From positions 1 to 50,611 of IMG/VR virus record IMGVR_UViG_3300036466_000252: DNA of 50,611 bases; one strand, given 5' to 3'. Below, in pieces: positions 13,596 through 22,741 of the stretch. How positions within the stretch are numbered: the first letter of the stretch is position 1; every line of letters starts with the position of its first letter. A program made the position numbers and the translations under genes. Below the pieces are notes generated by a model that was not told the origin of the DNA, did no database searches, and worked only from the letters and a program-made list of their open reading frames with translations. This DNA is from a virus.

Positions 13596-16409
13596 TTAAA
13601 AAGGCGGCTCATCTCCGACGGCGGCATCAGGCGCGCATATCTGTGCGGCCGGGATGACCACTGCCCGTGACTTGGTGCCAGCAAAGCGCGCGGAGGTGCG
13701 ACGGTCAGCCCCCGGCAGGCGTGCCAGCATGACCGCCCAGCCCGCCGCCCATGGCGAGTTCTCGAGCGTCTTGGCCAGCCACGTGTGATTGTCCGACACG
13801 ACAAGCAGCCCGCCCGTGACGCCCAGACCATGACGGCGCAAGCTCTGGTCAGCAACGGCCGCCGTCAGGTTGCTATCGTCCGGGTCTTTCTCGTAGTTCG
13901 CCGCCACCTGTACCAGCTCGCCCACGGTCCTGCTGTGCGTGGTGGCACGCCCGGTGCCCGGCTCCGGCACGTCAACACGGATAGACGCCTGCATGATGCG
14001 GTTGAGGCAGCGCCATTCGTCCTCGTCTTCCTGCTGCAGACCTGACCCCTCGTCCCACTGGTAGCCGTTGACGATGGCCCGTGCGCCGTCAAGGTCGATG
14101 GTGTCGTCGTCGTCTGCCTGCATGGCCCACACGCAGGCCAGCAGCGTGCCGTACTGGTCACCGTCGCGGCGCTTGCCAAACTTCTCGGCGCAAGCCCGGG
14201 CGAAGGTGTCCTGCACGTCGCGGATCATGGCCACCCGGCTGGCGGCCCGCGCACGGAAAGCACCGCAAAATTCTGGCGTGAACATCTCGGCCCATTCGCG
14301 TTTTATCTGGTCGAACTGTTCGCCCGCATCCGGGTCGTTGTTGCGGCGCAGGTGCAGGATTGACAGGCGCGACACGTCAGCGGCTTGGCTGGCGGTGGCG
14401 TTGATGCTGCTGAAAGCGAAGCAGGACCGGATATGGAAGGACTGGGCTTTGCCGTTGGCGCTGCCCTTCAGGATCGGCGCGCCGCCTTCGCTGGACGCCT
14501 GACGCATCAGCTCAAGCACCTTTTGCATCCGGCTTTGGTCTTCCTTCTTTTCCGCTTCCGCCTCGTCAAAGATCACCGGGCGGCTGTCGCGCCCCAGTGT
14601 CTGGCGCAGGCCGGCTTCCGTGGTGCTGCTTTGCGCAGACAATGCCCAATGCCCCAGCAGCGTGCGCAGGACGTTATCGTATACCCACGATTTGCCCGAG
14701 CCGGACGGGCCGACGATCCAGATATGTGGCCGCCATGGCAGCGCGCCGCAAATGACTGCCCCGGCGATGAAGCCGGTCAGCAGGTCGGCATACACCGGGC
14801 GGACCCATGACAGGCGGCGCACGAAACTTATGAGCTTGTGCATGCCGTCCCGGCCCATGGGTGCCTGTCCGCCAGTCATATCCTCGCGCACGCCGGCTTC
14901 GTAGATGTTTCGGGTGCGGTGGTCTTGCACCTTGGTCGGCACGCCATCAACGAGCAGTTGATCGCCAAGGTGGATGACCGTCTGGCCGTTGTCGTACCAC
15001 GCGCCACGGCCGCGAATGTTGTCCGGGTTGTAGATGCCTGCACGGTGCTGGCGGCGCAGCAGGGCATTGAGCGCCATATCCCAATCGGCCCCACCCTTGG
15101 CCGGCCACATCGCTTCCCACCAGCCAAGGTCGGCAAGCATCATCAGATTGGCCTTGCTGTGCTGGCTGGGCGACAGGCGGCGGACCTTGCCGCCCTCGTT
15201 GTCGAGGTAGCAATAATATTCGCCATCATGCCCCAGCAGGCGGAAAGGCCAGTTGTCGGGGTTGTTCTGGTCGCCCAGCGCGGGCACCTCGTCTTCCGGT
15301 GCCGCCGCAGGCGGCAGCGGTGCCTCCATGGACGGCGGCGGCATGTCGTCTGCTTCCGGCGCGTTGGGCTGCATTGGCTGGCGCAGATTGGTGGTCATGT
15401 ACTGCCACGCCTGCTCCTGCGTCCAGTCCACATCCGCCAAGTCCCACCCCTCGGGCGCATCGCTCGGGGCAGTCATCACGCGCACGTCAGCCGCGCCCGC
15501 CAGCTGGGCGACGCCCGGATGCCAGACGTTGCCCCGGCCGTAGTAGCCTTCCATCGCGCCGATGCCGGTGGCGTCATTGTCCGGCGACAGCACCAGACGG
15601 CGACCCGCCAGCGGTGACCAGTCCACCCGGCTGATGGCCTTGGTGCCGCCCGGCCATGTCACGACGACCAGCGACGGGAACAGCTTGGCAGCTGCTTCGG
15701 CGGTCTTCTCGCCCTCCACCACCATCACATCGGCTTCCGGGTTGTTGGCCAGCGCGTGCAGGTTGAACAGTGGGCGCTTGTCCGCGAAGTTCTTCCAGCC
15801 CCAGCCCCAGCCCTTGCGGTCGTGCTCAATCCAGCGACATACGATGACGTCCTTGCTGTCAGGCTGACCGGGCCGGCTCGGCTGTATGCGGCTGGCGTAG
15901 CCAATCAGGTTGCCGCCCTCGTCGCGGTACGCCCAGCGGGCCACCACGGGCATTTGGTGCCATTGGTCTTCGTGCTTGCGCGGGAAGCTGTCGGGCGGCT
16001 CCGGCGCATCGACCGGCACGGCCACGGTTTCCGGCACGTCCTTGGTCTTGCGCGGCAGGTCATGCGGGCTGACGGGGCGCAGTGGCGGCCGGTCGTCATT
16101 GGCATGCGCGCCCAGCTGCTTGCCCAGCTCGCGTGCTGCGGCGGCTTGGTTGTCGCCGGTAAACAGGTATGCGTAAAGACTGATCGGGTCACTGCCGCTG
16201 GCGTCGTCGGCAAAGTCCATCCAGATGCCAGTGGCGGTGTTGATCTTGAAGCTGCCGAGCGTTTTGTCGCCGCGCACCGGGTTAAGGGCGACCCACTCAT
16301 TCCCCGATTGCTCGCCCTGCGGACACCACTCGCGGACCAACGAGCGAAACTGCGCCAAGGCAATGGCGTTGATGCCTGCAAAGTCTATGCGGTTCTGTGG
16401 CTGGCTCAT
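13596..16409 (-). CDS. Primase-helicase with TOPRIM and AAA domains
   Basis: A 937-residue protein; ATG at 16409 follows AAGGTG. Residues 1-110 hold a CHC2-like module with WCPQG but no clear full zinc site. A TOPRIM-like region follows with VVEGEK (about 231-236) and SPDND (275-279). After a Pro-rich linker (about 345-380), the C-terminal half has a Walker A motif GPSGSGKS (567-574) and a Walker B motif PVIFDEAE (611-618). This is a typical phage replicative primase fused to an ATPase that unwinds or loads at the fork. It is encoded with a small HTH protein and an SF2 helicase, forming the replication part of the early leftward region. Confidence 0.8.
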   Translation of the reverse strand: MSQPQNRIDFAGINAIALAQFRSLVREWCPQGEQSGNEWVALNPVRGDKTLGSFKINTATGIWMDFADDASGSDPISLYAYLFTGDNQAAAARELGKQLGAHANDDRPPLRPVSPHDLPRKTKDVPETVAVPVDAPEPPDSFPRKHEDQWHQMPVVARWAYRDEGGNLIGYASRIQPSRPGQPDSKDVIVCRWIEHDRKGWGWGWKNFADKRPLFNLHALANNPEADVMVVEGEKTAEAAAKLFPSLVVVTWPGGTKAISRVDWSPLAGRRLVLSPDNDATGIGAMEGYYGRGNVWHPGVAQLAGAADVRVMTAPSDAPEGWDLADVDWTQEQAWQYMTTNLRQPMQPNAPEADDMPPPSMEAPLPPAAAPEDEVPALGDQNNPDNWPFRLLGHDGEYYCYLDNEGGKVRRLSPSQHSKANLMMLADLGWWEAMWPAKGGADWDMALNALLRRQHRAGIYNPDNIRGRGAWYDNGQTVIHLGDQLLVDGVPTKVQDHRTRNIYEAGVREDMTGGQAPMGRDGMHKLISFVRRLSWVRPVYADLLTGFIAGAVICGALPWRPHIWIVGPSGSGKSWVYDNVLRTLLGHWALSAQSSTTEAGLRQTLGRDSRPVIFDEAEAEKKEDQSRMQKVLELMRQASSEGGAPILKGSANGKAQSFHIRSCFAFSSINATASQAADVSRLSILHLRRNNDPDAGEQFDQIKREWAEMFTPEFCGAFRARAASRVAMIRDVQDTFARACAEKFGKRRDGDQYGTLLACVWAMQADDDDTIDLDGARAIVNGYQWDEGSGLQQEDEDEWRCLNRIMQASIRVDVPEPGTGRATTHSRTVGELVQVAANYEKDPDDSNLTAAVADQSLRRHGLGVTGGLLVVSDNHTWLAKTLENSPWAAGWAVMLARLPGADRRTSARFAGTKSRAVVIPAAQICAPDAAVGDEPPF

Positions 16410-16600
16410 GCGGTCACCTTGCGGCTGCATTCCAGTTCCATCAGACGCACAGCGCTGGCCGGCACATTGCGTAGCCCGGCGAGCCAGCAGCGTACCGTTG
16501 ACGGCTTGCGCAGGGTGATGCGCGCCACGTCCGTGGCGGTCAGTTCGTGCTCAGTCATGAGCGACTGTAGTTTCATCAGCTGTTCAGCCTGCGTGGGCAT
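16406..16600 (-). CDS. Small helix-turn-helix protein
   Basis: A 64-residue protein starting MPTQAEQLMKL after GGAAAGGA. The segment LTATDVARITLRKPSTVRCW is a clear helix-turn-helix (positions about 20-40), followed by a third helix. It resembles XRE/MerR-type mini regulators. Its stop overlaps the primase start (ATGA), so expression is coupled. It may autoregulate the replication genes. Confidence 0.7.
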   Translation of the reverse strand: MPTQAEQLMKLQSLMTEHELTATDVARITLRKPSTVRCWLAGLRNVPASAVRLMELECSRKVTA

Positions 16601-16704
16601 GAGTCCTTTCCTTATGGTGTTGCATTGCAACGGCAATACTACCCGCTGTACCCGGGCGCGCGCAACGCCCGGCAATGCCCGAAAAGTCATTTCTTTTCCG
16701 TTGG

Positions 16705-18336
16705 TTAGCCGTTGACGCTCTTGCGAATACCGAAACCGCTGGGCGGCTGGTTGTCATTGGCGATTTGCTGCTGGCGGAGCGCGTCGATAGCCTGCTGCAG
16801 TTCCTTGGGCTTCATGCGCATTAGACTTGCGGGGTCGATACCTGCCTCGTTGACTTGCTCGGAGTTGCAGGCGGCCAGTTCATCGCGCAGCTGGTCGCGC
16901 AGCCGCTCCTTCGCTTCGCGGGCTTCCAGCACCCTTTCTGCGTGTTCCTTGCTGAAACCTGCGCTCAAGAAGTCCGCCACTGTCTTGCAGCTCTGTTGCT
17001 TCTTCTTCTTGTCCGCGCGCATCTGGGCAATGCGGGCATCGTCCAGTATTTTCAGCTCGGCCTCGACCTGCTTGAGCGTGCGGCCTTGGTGCGGGTAGAC
17101 GAAACCGCAATGCGGGCACGTAGGCTGCGGCTCGTGGGCAAAGAAGCATTCCGGGCACTGGCGCACGTTTATATCCGGCTCGCTTGGCCCGTTGCCGCCC
17201 CGGCCTTTGCGGCCGTCCAGCGTCCATTCGATTTCGTCCGTGATAAGGCCGTGCTTCAGCGTGTTGCCCACGTGGTCCAGAATGATGGCGCTTGACTTGC
17301 CCGGGGCCGGGCGCAACGCCCTGCCGGCCTGCTGGCGGTACAGCCCGAGGCTGTCGGTAGGGCGCAGCATAATGGCGGCCCGGATGGCGGGAATGTCCAG
17401 TCCCTCGCCAATCAGATCGGCGCTGGTCACCACCTGATATTTACCGCTTGCCAGACCGCCCAAGCGCTCCCGGCGCTCGGTATCCGACAGGGTGCCATCC
17501 ACTGACGTGGCGGCCCACCCGGCTGCGCGGAACTGCTCGGCAACGTCCTGCGCCGCCCCTACATCGACACAGAAGGCGACAGCAGGCTCGCCCGGGCACA
17601 GCCGGCCGTAATGGTCCACCGCGCTGCCATAGACGGCCGCACCCATGCGCTCCTTCGCCGCGCCCCGGGTGTAGTCGCCCCCTGACTTCTTCGCGCCGCG
17701 CATGTCGATAACGTCCGGCACGTAGACTTCCGGCTGTGCAAGGTATCCGCCATCAATAAGCTCCTGCACCTGCGGACCCATTACCAGCTGCTGAAAATAG
17801 CCGTCCGCATGCGCGCCCAAGCCTTTTCCATCGAGCCGCTCCGGGGTGGCAGTAAAGCCCACGCCGATGGCCTTGGGGTAGGCGTCGAACACCTTGCCCC
17901 ACGTATTGCCCTTGCTGACGTGGTGGGCCTCATCAATCAGGATTACATCGGGGTCAGGCAGCGCCTCCATGCGGCGGATATAGGTCTGCACGCTGGCCAC
18001 GGTTACCAGCGCCTTAGAATCCACCATGCTGCGGCCAATGGTGCGCCACTGCTGTGACTCGATTTCCTTGGCCTGCTGGCCTGCCACCACCAGCTGATGG
18101 CGAATGCCCAGCTTAGCGAACGTCAATGATGCCTGCGTCACAAGCTCCTGCCGGTGGGCGACGAACAGCACGCGCTTGCCATTGCTGGATGACTGGTGCG
18201 CGATGAAGCCAGCCGTGGGAGTCTTGCCCCCACCTGTCGGCACCACCACCAGTGGCAGGCGCGCCCCCGCCCTGATCGCCTGCCGGACCCCTTCAATTAC
18301 ATTCTTTTGGTAGTAGCGCAGCTGTATCACGGTCAA
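16705..18336 (-). CDS. SF2 DEAD/DEAH helicase
   Basis: A 543-residue protein. Motif I PTGGGKT (33-39), motif Ia FVAHRQEL, motif II DEAH (135-138), motif III TATP and motif VI QQAGRALR define an SF2 ATP-dependent helicase of the UvsW/RapA-like type. A four-cysteine zinc knuckle (CPEC...CPHC, about 393-411) and a coiled-coil C-terminus follow. The likely role is unwinding or annealing during phage replication and recombination. No ATG fits: TTG at 18336 directly follows the upstream stop and is preceded by GAGG, with GTG at 18330 as the alternative. Confidence 0.85.
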   Translation of the reverse strand: MTVIQLRYYQKNVIEGVRQAIRAGARLPLVVVPTGGGKTPTAGFIAHQSSSNGKRVLFVAHRQELVTQASLTFAKLGIRHQLVVAGQQAKEIESQQWRTIGRSMVDSKALVTVASVQTYIRRMEALPDPDVILIDEAHHVSKGNTWGKVFDAYPKAIGVGFTATPERLDGKGLGAHADGYFQQLVMGPQVQELIDGGYLAQPEVYVPDVIDMRGAKKSGGDYTRGAAKERMGAAVYGSAVDHYGRLCPGEPAVAFCVDVGAAQDVAEQFRAAGWAATSVDGTLSDTERRERLGGLASGKYQVVTSADLIGEGLDIPAIRAAIMLRPTDSLGLYRQQAGRALRPAPGKSSAIILDHVGNTLKHGLITDEIEWTLDGRKGRGGNGPSEPDINVRQCPECFFAHEPQPTCPHCGFVYPHQGRTLKQVEAELKILDDARIAQMRADKKKKQQSCKTVADFLSAGFSKEHAERVLEAREAKERLRDQLRDELAACNSEQVNEAGIDPASLMRMKPKELQQAIDALRQQQIANDNQPPSGFGIRKSVNG

Positions 18337-18525
18337 TCAGACCTCGTAAAAGTCGTTGGCTGTCACGGTTCCCTTAGACCACTTGGCGATCAGTCGCATG
18401 CTCTCGATATCCGGGATAGACTTGCCGGTTTCCCACCGCCAAAGGGTCACAGTTGACGTGCTCAAGTCGCGCGCCGCGTCCTTCGCGCTGATGTTCATGG
18501 CTTCGCGGTATTGCTTCAGTTTCAT
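18337..18525 (-). CDS. XRE/Cro-like transcription regulator
   Basis: A 62-residue protein with the Cro/CI helix-turn-helix NISAKDAARDLSTSTVTLWR, then WETGKSIP, the classic XRE turn after the recognition helix. Its size fits a Cro-like protein without an oligomerisation domain. It is transcribed leftward, divergent from the recombination operon at 18770. Two copies of the phage dyad (18574-18590, 18708-18724) lie in the intergenic region, so it is the best candidate reader of that dyad. This is inference. Confidence 0.75.
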   Translation of the reverse strand: MKLKQYREAMNISAKDAARDLSTSTVTLWRWETGKSIPDIESMRLIAKWSKGTVTANDFYEV

Positions 18526-18573
18526 GGCGGGTATGCCCTCGGTGCATTCAGGTTATGGTTGACGCCGCAAAGT

Positions 18574-18590
18574 ATTACACATGAGGCAAT
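18574..18590. promoter_or_regulatory. Operator-like dyad 1 in the divergent region
   Basis: ATTAC-N7-GCAAT, followed after 6 bases by CATAGT (18597-18602) on the plus strand. This matches the cassette dyad, but the -10-like box is two bases closer. It lies between the XRE gene and the rightward operon. Confidence 0.6.
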
Positions 18591-18707
18591 GCCTTGCATA
18601 GTCTGCCCGGCCTTTCCTGCTTTTCCCGCTTCGCCTGTCGCGCCCACAATAGCGCCCGATTATCAATGTGCCAGTTTTTTAGGCGCTTGCTTGCAATGCT
18701 GAAAAAC

Positions 18708-18724
18708 GTTGCGTAAAGTGTAAT
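18708..18724. promoter_or_regulatory. Operator-like dyad 2 in the divergent region
   Basis: GTTGC-N7-GTAAT, a copy with a degenerate left half, 46 bases upstream of the exonuclease start. With 18574-18590 it gives two sites about 134 bases apart, centre to centre, in one intergenic region. Confidence 0.45.
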
Positions 18725-18769
18725 TGCCTTGCGGTGCTCGCCGTTAGGCAGACTAGGAGATCCCCCCGC

Positions 18770-19723
18770 ATGAATCTTGACAAGTTGCCCGCCATGTTTG
18801 GCGGCGATGAATTGAGCAATGAGGCGTACCACTCAGGCCCGGGCATCAGCAAAAGCCAGCTTGACTATATCGCCAAAGAGCCGGCGCTGCTCCACTGGTC
18901 ACGCAATGCACCGCGCGACACGGAGGCGAAAACGGCCGTGGACCTTGGCGACGCCCTGCACGCCATGCTTCTTGAGCCAGACCGCTTTCACGAAGAATAT
19001 TGCTGTGACTTCGCCCCGCCAGCTGATGCACTGGTGACGACCGACCAGCTCAAGGCCCACCTCGACAAGATCGGGGCGGACTACAAGAAGACCGGCACGA
19101 AGGCCGTGCTTGAAGCCGCATGCCTTGAGGCTGACCCGGATGCACCGATAGCCAGCGTCCTGCGCAAGCGATGGGAGGAAAGCGTCGGCAAGCGGCACAT
19201 TTTCACCGCCGAGGAGTGGCGCAAGCTGCACCTCATGCAAGCCAGCGTGATGGCCCACCCGACAGCGAAGGCGCTGCTTGAAGACGACAGCGGCATAAAC
19301 GAAGCGAGCCTGTACTGGCGCGACGCCGAAACGGGCGTGCTGTGCCGGTGCCGCCCTGACCGTATGGTTCCGCGTTACAAGATGGTGCTCGACGTCAAAA
19401 GCACGGCCGATATCGACAAGTTCGAGCGCAGCTTGATGGACTACCGCTATCACGTGCAGGCACCGTTCTATAACGCCGGATATGAAGCCTACTTTGGCGA
19501 GCCGCCCCGGGCGTTTGTCTTCCTCGTTGTCAGCAGCAGCCGCAGCGCCGGGCGCTACCCGGTGCGCTTGGTCAGCCTGCACCCGGACGATTACGCGCAA
19601 GGGCTGGATGAAATGCGCGGCAATCTCGAGACATACGCCGAGGCTGAGCGCTCCGGCATCTGGTCGGGCATCGGCACCGTCAGGCTGCCCCGTTTCGCCC
19701 GCAGAGAAACCACCACCCGCTAA
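18770..19723 (+). CDS. RecE-like 5'-3' exonuclease (PD-(D/E)XK, DUF3799)
   Basis: A 317-residue protein; ATG at 18770 follows AGGAGA. The N-terminal HSGPGISKSQLDYIAKEP and VDLGDALHAMLLEP blocks are hallmarks of RecE/ExoVIII-type phage exonucleases. The catalytic PD-(D/E)XK core is visible as CRPDRM, then VLDVKST with Asp and Lys, and YRYHVQAPFY. Such enzymes resect double-stranded ends for single-strand annealing. The next gene is a Sak4-like ATPase, and SSB lies in the same operon, so this is the nuclease of a phage recombination module. Confidence 0.88.
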   Translation: MNLDKLPAMFGGDELSNEAYHSGPGISKSQLDYIAKEPALLHWSRNAPRDTEAKTAVDLGDALHAMLLEPDRFHEEYCCDFAPPADALVTTDQLKAHLDKIGADYKKTGTKAVLEAACLEADPDAPIASVLRKRWEESVGKRHIFTAEEWRKLHLMQASVMAHPTAKALLEDDSGINEASLYWRDAETGVLCRCRPDRMVPRYKMVLDVKSTADIDKFERSLMDYRYHVQAPFYNAGYEAYFGEPPRAFVFLVVSSSRSAGRYPVRLVSLHPDDYAQGLDEMRGNLETYAEAERSGIWSGIGTVRLPRFARRETTTR

Positions 19724-19732
19724 GGAAACGAC

Positions 19733-20740
19733 ATGTCAGTAATCAATATCCGCAAGGCGCAACGTGAAGGCGCACGCATGGTGCTTGGCCTTGCCGGCCA
19801 GTCAGGCGACGGCAAGACACTGACCGCCCTCTATCTGGCGTGGGGCTTGGCCAATTACGACAGCAGCAAGGTGGGCTTCCTCGATACGGAGAACCGGCGC
19901 GGCAGCCTGTATGCCAATAGCCTGCAGGACGCGAATGGCAAGGTGCACGAGTTTCTTATCGGTGACCTGTACCCACCCTTCACGCCGGAGCGCTATTCGG
20001 AAGCAATTCAGGCGTTTGTCGATGCCGGGGTGGAAGTGCTGGTGATCGACAGCGTTACGCATGAGTGGGAAGGCACTGGCGGGTGCGAAGAGATTGCCCG
20101 CAGCACCACGAAGAAGACCGCTGACTGGCTGCAGGCCAAGGCCCGCCATAAAGGTTTCGTGAACCAGTTGCTGCAGTCGCCGCTCGACGTCATTTGCTGC
20201 ATCCGGGCGCGTGAAAAGACGGACTTCACGAACCCGGCGCGGCCGCAATCAATGGGCGTCCAGCCGATACAAGAAAAGAACTTCATGTTCGAGATGACCG
20301 CCAGCCTGATGATGCATGACAAGGGGTGGAACCAGACCATCTTGAAGTGCCCGGAGGAGCTGCTGCCGATCCTTGGCCGCCAGCAAGGCTACATCGGGCC
20401 GCAGGACGGCAAGGCGCTGCGCGAATGGCGCGACGGGGGCAAGAAGGTTGACCAGAAGCTCGCCACCCTGCGCGACCGCCTGCAGCAGCAGACCGAGCAG
20501 GGCGAAAAGCACCTGCACAAGTGCTGGAAAGCCCTGACAGACGCCCAGCGCAACGCCGTGGGCGAAGACTACTACGCGACGCTGACGCAGAGCGCGCGGG
20601 CATACGACGACGCCCGGGAGACGGTGACCGATAGCCAAGTTGACGATTTGAATAGCGAGCTGGGGAGTATTGGCGGGCCAGCAGCGGCCGCCAATACGGA
20701 TGCACCGCCAGCAGCAGACCAGCAGCCCCGGCAGCGGTAG
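19733..20740 (+). CDS. AAA_24/Sak4-like RecA-fold ATPase
   Basis: A 335-residue protein. Walker A GQSGDGKT (about 22-29) and Walker B VLVIDSVTHEWEG (about 101-113) fit the phage AAA_24 family, which includes Sak4 single-strand annealing/strand-exchange proteins. The ATPase core ends near residue 225. A helical C-terminal extension (LRDRLQQQTEQGEKHL) and an Ala/Pro tail follow. Sak4 proteins work with the phage SSB, which is encoded 1.4 kb downstream, and the exonuclease is immediately upstream. The start has AAGGAAACG as ribosome-binding site. Confidence 0.82.
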   Translation: MSVINIRKAQREGARMVLGLAGQSGDGKTLTALYLAWGLANYDSSKVGFLDTENRRGSLYANSLQDANGKVHEFLIGDLYPPFTPERYSEAIQAFVDAGVEVLVIDSVTHEWEGTGGCEEIARSTTKKTADWLQAKARHKGFVNQLLQSPLDVICCIRAREKTDFTNPARPQSMGVQPIQEKNFMFEMTASLMMHDKGWNQTILKCPEELLPILGRQQGYIGPQDGKALREWRDGGKKVDQKLATLRDRLQQQTEQGEKHLHKCWKALTDAQRNAVGEDYYATLTQSARAYDDARETVTDSQVDDLNSELGSIGGPAAAANTDAPPAADQQPRQR

Positions 20741-20788
20741 ACCCGGTGACAGGCAAGGCATTCTGAGCAGCAAAAGAAAGGGCAGGAT

Positions 20789-20992
20789 ATGCATAACCAG
20801 CGCACGGATGCGCAGCTGCTGACGAGCGATGAAGTCGTCAGGCGGTACCGCGACCAGATTACAGTGAAAACGCTGTCCAACTGGCGCAGCGCCGGGCAAG
20901 GCCCGGCATACGTGAAGATCGGCGGCCGGGTGCTGTACCCGGTCGCGGACTTAGAGAGATGGGAACAGGAACGCCGTATCAGAACGGCATGA
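20789..20992 (+). CDS. AlpA/excisionase-like HTH protein
   Basis: A 67-residue protein with the HTH_17 pattern: LLTSDEVVRRYRDQITVKTL as the winged helix-turn-helix, SAGQGPAYVKIGGRVLY as the wing and YPVADLERW as the final helix. This fold is used by excisionases and small phage regulators. No integrase is visible, so an excisionase role is unsupported and transcription control is more likely. It is the third gene of the recombination operon. Confidence 0.78.
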   Translation: MHNQRTDAQLLTSDEVVRRYRDQITVKTLSNWRSAGQGPAYVKIGGRVLYPVADLERWEQERRIRTA

Positions 20993-21001
20993 GGCCACAA
21001 C

Positions 21002-21391
21002 ATGAGCGAGCAGCAAGCAGCAAATATCAACAGCGCACCCCTCCGGGTGTCGGCAGCGCTGGGCGACTTCTTTACAGCCGCCCGCGACCCCAGCCACCCA
21101 TACCACGAAGTTGCCGATGTACTGGTCAGGGCATACACCCAAGCGGCTGCAGGCAAGGGGCATGACCGCCACGGCAAAGACGACATCCCGTTCCGCGACC
21201 AGCGCATGCAGACCATCGCGCAAGGTCAGGGCCACTCGGGCGGCATGGTCTACCAGATTTGCAAGAAGGCCGAGGAGGCCGAAGGTCTGCCGACACCGGC
21301 AGCCGTGCACGAATACCTCGGGTGCATTATCTACGCATGCGGCACCGTGCTTTTCCGTGAAACCCAAGCGAAGAAGGAGCAGAGCCAGTGA
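21002..21391 (+). CDS. Conserved hypothetical phage protein
   Basis: A 129-residue protein. A central GKGHDRHGKDDIPFRDQRM block, the Gly-rich GQGHSGGMVYQICKKAEEA and a helical C-terminus are reminiscent of a phage family often located beside recombination genes, but I cannot name it. The stop overlaps the next start (ATGA-like arrangement at 21388-21391). Confidence 0.6.
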   Translation: MSEQQAANINSAPLRVSAALGDFFTAARDPSHPYHEVADVLVRAYTQAAAGKGHDRHGKDDIPFRDQRMQTIAQGQGHSGGMVYQICKKAEEAEGLPTPAAVHEYLGCIIYACGTVLFRETQAKKEQSQ

Positions 21392-22116
21392 ACCCGACAA
21401 GCTACCAGCAAGCCGCAATGCGCACCAACTCCGACACGGTAGGCACCTACGGCCGGGACAGCATCAACCTTGCGCACGCTGCGCTTGGTCTTTGCGATGA
21501 GGTTGCCGAGCTGCGGCAGGCGCTTGAGCGCCGTCCCTTCAATCCCACCAACTTCGCAGAAGAATGCGGCGACCTGCTGTGGTTTGTCGCCTTGGGGTTC
21601 GAGGGGCTGCATGTCGATTTTTGGGGAACGACTGATTATTACGTTGGCCGCTCTGGCGGGCATACCGCCACGCAGCTGCGCGACCTTGAGTCCCGCGCCA
21701 TGGCATTTGCCGCCACGGTCAAAGGTGCGTTCGCCTACGGCCGAGACGTCAATGACAGCCGGGCAACCATCCAGCTGGCAGAGATTGCCGAACTGGTGGC
21801 TGACATGCTGTCTGATTTCGGGCTGACGACCGAGCTTGCGATGCAGGCGAACATCAACAAACTGCAGGCGCGCTACCCTGAAAAGTTCAGCGCTGACCGG
21901 GCAAACCGCCGCGACTTGGCCGCCGAAGAGGCCGCGCTCGAGCTTGAGCCGGGGGCAATCGTCTGCACTACGCCAGACCATGCCGACATGGCCATCAGCC
22001 GCATGTGCGCTTACGACCAGCAGCCGCAGCGCCGCTTCGACAGCAAGCTCCGCCAGTGGGTCGTATGGCCCACCGCCAACATTGATGCAGACCGCCAGCA
22101 GGAGAAAGGGCAGTGA
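21388..22116 (+). CDS. MazG-like nucleotide pyrophosphohydrolase
   Basis: A 242-residue protein. The N-terminal YQQAAMRT, ALGLCDEVAEL and EECGDLLWF blocks supply the ExxE-(12-28)-ExxD metal site of the all-alpha NTP pyrophosphatase fold, and the ANINKLQARYPEKFS block is the typical C-terminal signature. An insert of about 60 residues (near residues 85-130) separates these blocks. The likely substrates are non-canonical or excess (d)NTPs; phage MazG has also been linked to (p)ppGpp. The last 60 residues are an extension of unknown role. The overlapping start couples it to SSB downstream. Confidence 0.8.
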   Translation: MNPTSYQQAAMRTNSDTVGTYGRDSINLAHAALGLCDEVAELRQALERRPFNPTNFAEECGDLLWFVALGFEGLHVDFWGTTDYYVGRSGGHTATQLRDLESRAMAFAATVKGAFAYGRDVNDSRATIQLAEIAELVADMLSDFGLTTELAMQANINKLQARYPEKFSADRANRRDLAAEEAALELEPGAIVCTTPDHADMAISRMCAYDQQPQRRFDSKLRQWVVWPTANIDADRQQEKGQ

Positions 22117-22673
22117 ACAAGGGATTTTATACCGGCAACGTGGGCCGCGAGCCGGAAGCGCGCAAGGTGGCGACAGCGAACGGCGAAATGACCGTCCTGA
22201 ATTTCCCGCTGGCGGTCAAGAAGCGCCAGAAGGGAAGTGACGGCAAGCCGCTTACACTTTGGATTGACTGCGCCATCTGGGGCAAGCGCGCGGAAAGCCT
22301 GCAGCGCTACATCCAGAAGGGCGACAAGCTGGCCGTGTCTGGCGAAACTGACGTGCGCGGGTACACCAATAGCAACGGGCAAGCCGTGGGCGTCATGGTG
22401 CTGACCATAGACGACATTGACCTCGATCCGCGCGGGGCCGACCGTGCCCAGCAGGGTGGCCAGCAGGGCTACCAGCAGGGTGGCCAGCAGGGTGGCCAAC
22501 AGCAAGCCCCCGCAGGTCAGGCGCAGCAGCAGCGCCCGGCAACCACCGCCCCATCAGTGCCGGCACAGGGCGCAGCAGTGCCCGGCCAGCCGGCAGGCCA
22601 ACCAACAGGCCCGGCTGTAGGTGCGCCTGCTCCCGGTAGCTTCGATGACTTCGACGACGAAATCCCCTTCTAG
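22113..22673 (+). CDS. ssb: Single-stranded DNA-binding protein
   Basis: A 186-residue SSB. The OB fold covers residues 1-110 (GNVGREPEARKV, LWIDCAIWGKRAESL, GDKLAVSGETDV). A flexible Gln/Gly-rich linker with short GGQQGGQQ-type repeats follows, then the acidic tip DDFDDEIPF that recruits partner proteins. It coats single-stranded DNA during replication and annealing by the Sak4-like protein. The overlap with the MazG stop (ATGA) couples expression, and a terminator follows at 22704. Confidence 0.95.
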   Translation: MNKGFYTGNVGREPEARKVATANGEMTVLNFPLAVKKRQKGSDGKPLTLWIDCAIWGKRAESLQRYIQKGDKLAVSGETDVRGYTNSNGQAVGVMVLTIDDIDLDPRGADRAQQGGQQGYQQGGQQGGQQQAPAGQAQQQRPATTAPSVPAQGAAVPGQPAGQPTGPAVGAPAPGSFDDFDDEIPF

Positions 22674-22703
22674 GCATTAAGCTGGCCGTAATGCCATATA
22701 ATG

Positions 22704-22730
22704 CCCCGGTCTATCGTCCGGGGTTTTTAT
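22704..22730 (+). terminator. Rightward terminator of cassette D
   Basis: CCCCGG...CCGGGG followed by TTTTTATT. It ends the recombination operon and is fused to the promoter at 22742-22772. Confidence 0.88.
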
Positions 22731-22741
22731 TACCATTCGGT

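Noticed and set aside
12351-13670. Long plus-strand open frame over the DUF2303 region
   Set aside because: It is antisense to two coupled genes with clear ribosome-binding sites and a recognised family; GC-rich antisense frames stay open by chance.
20789-20992. Calling this HTH protein an excisionase
   Set aside because: The fold fits, but no integrase or att arrangement supports it, so only HTH protein is claimed.
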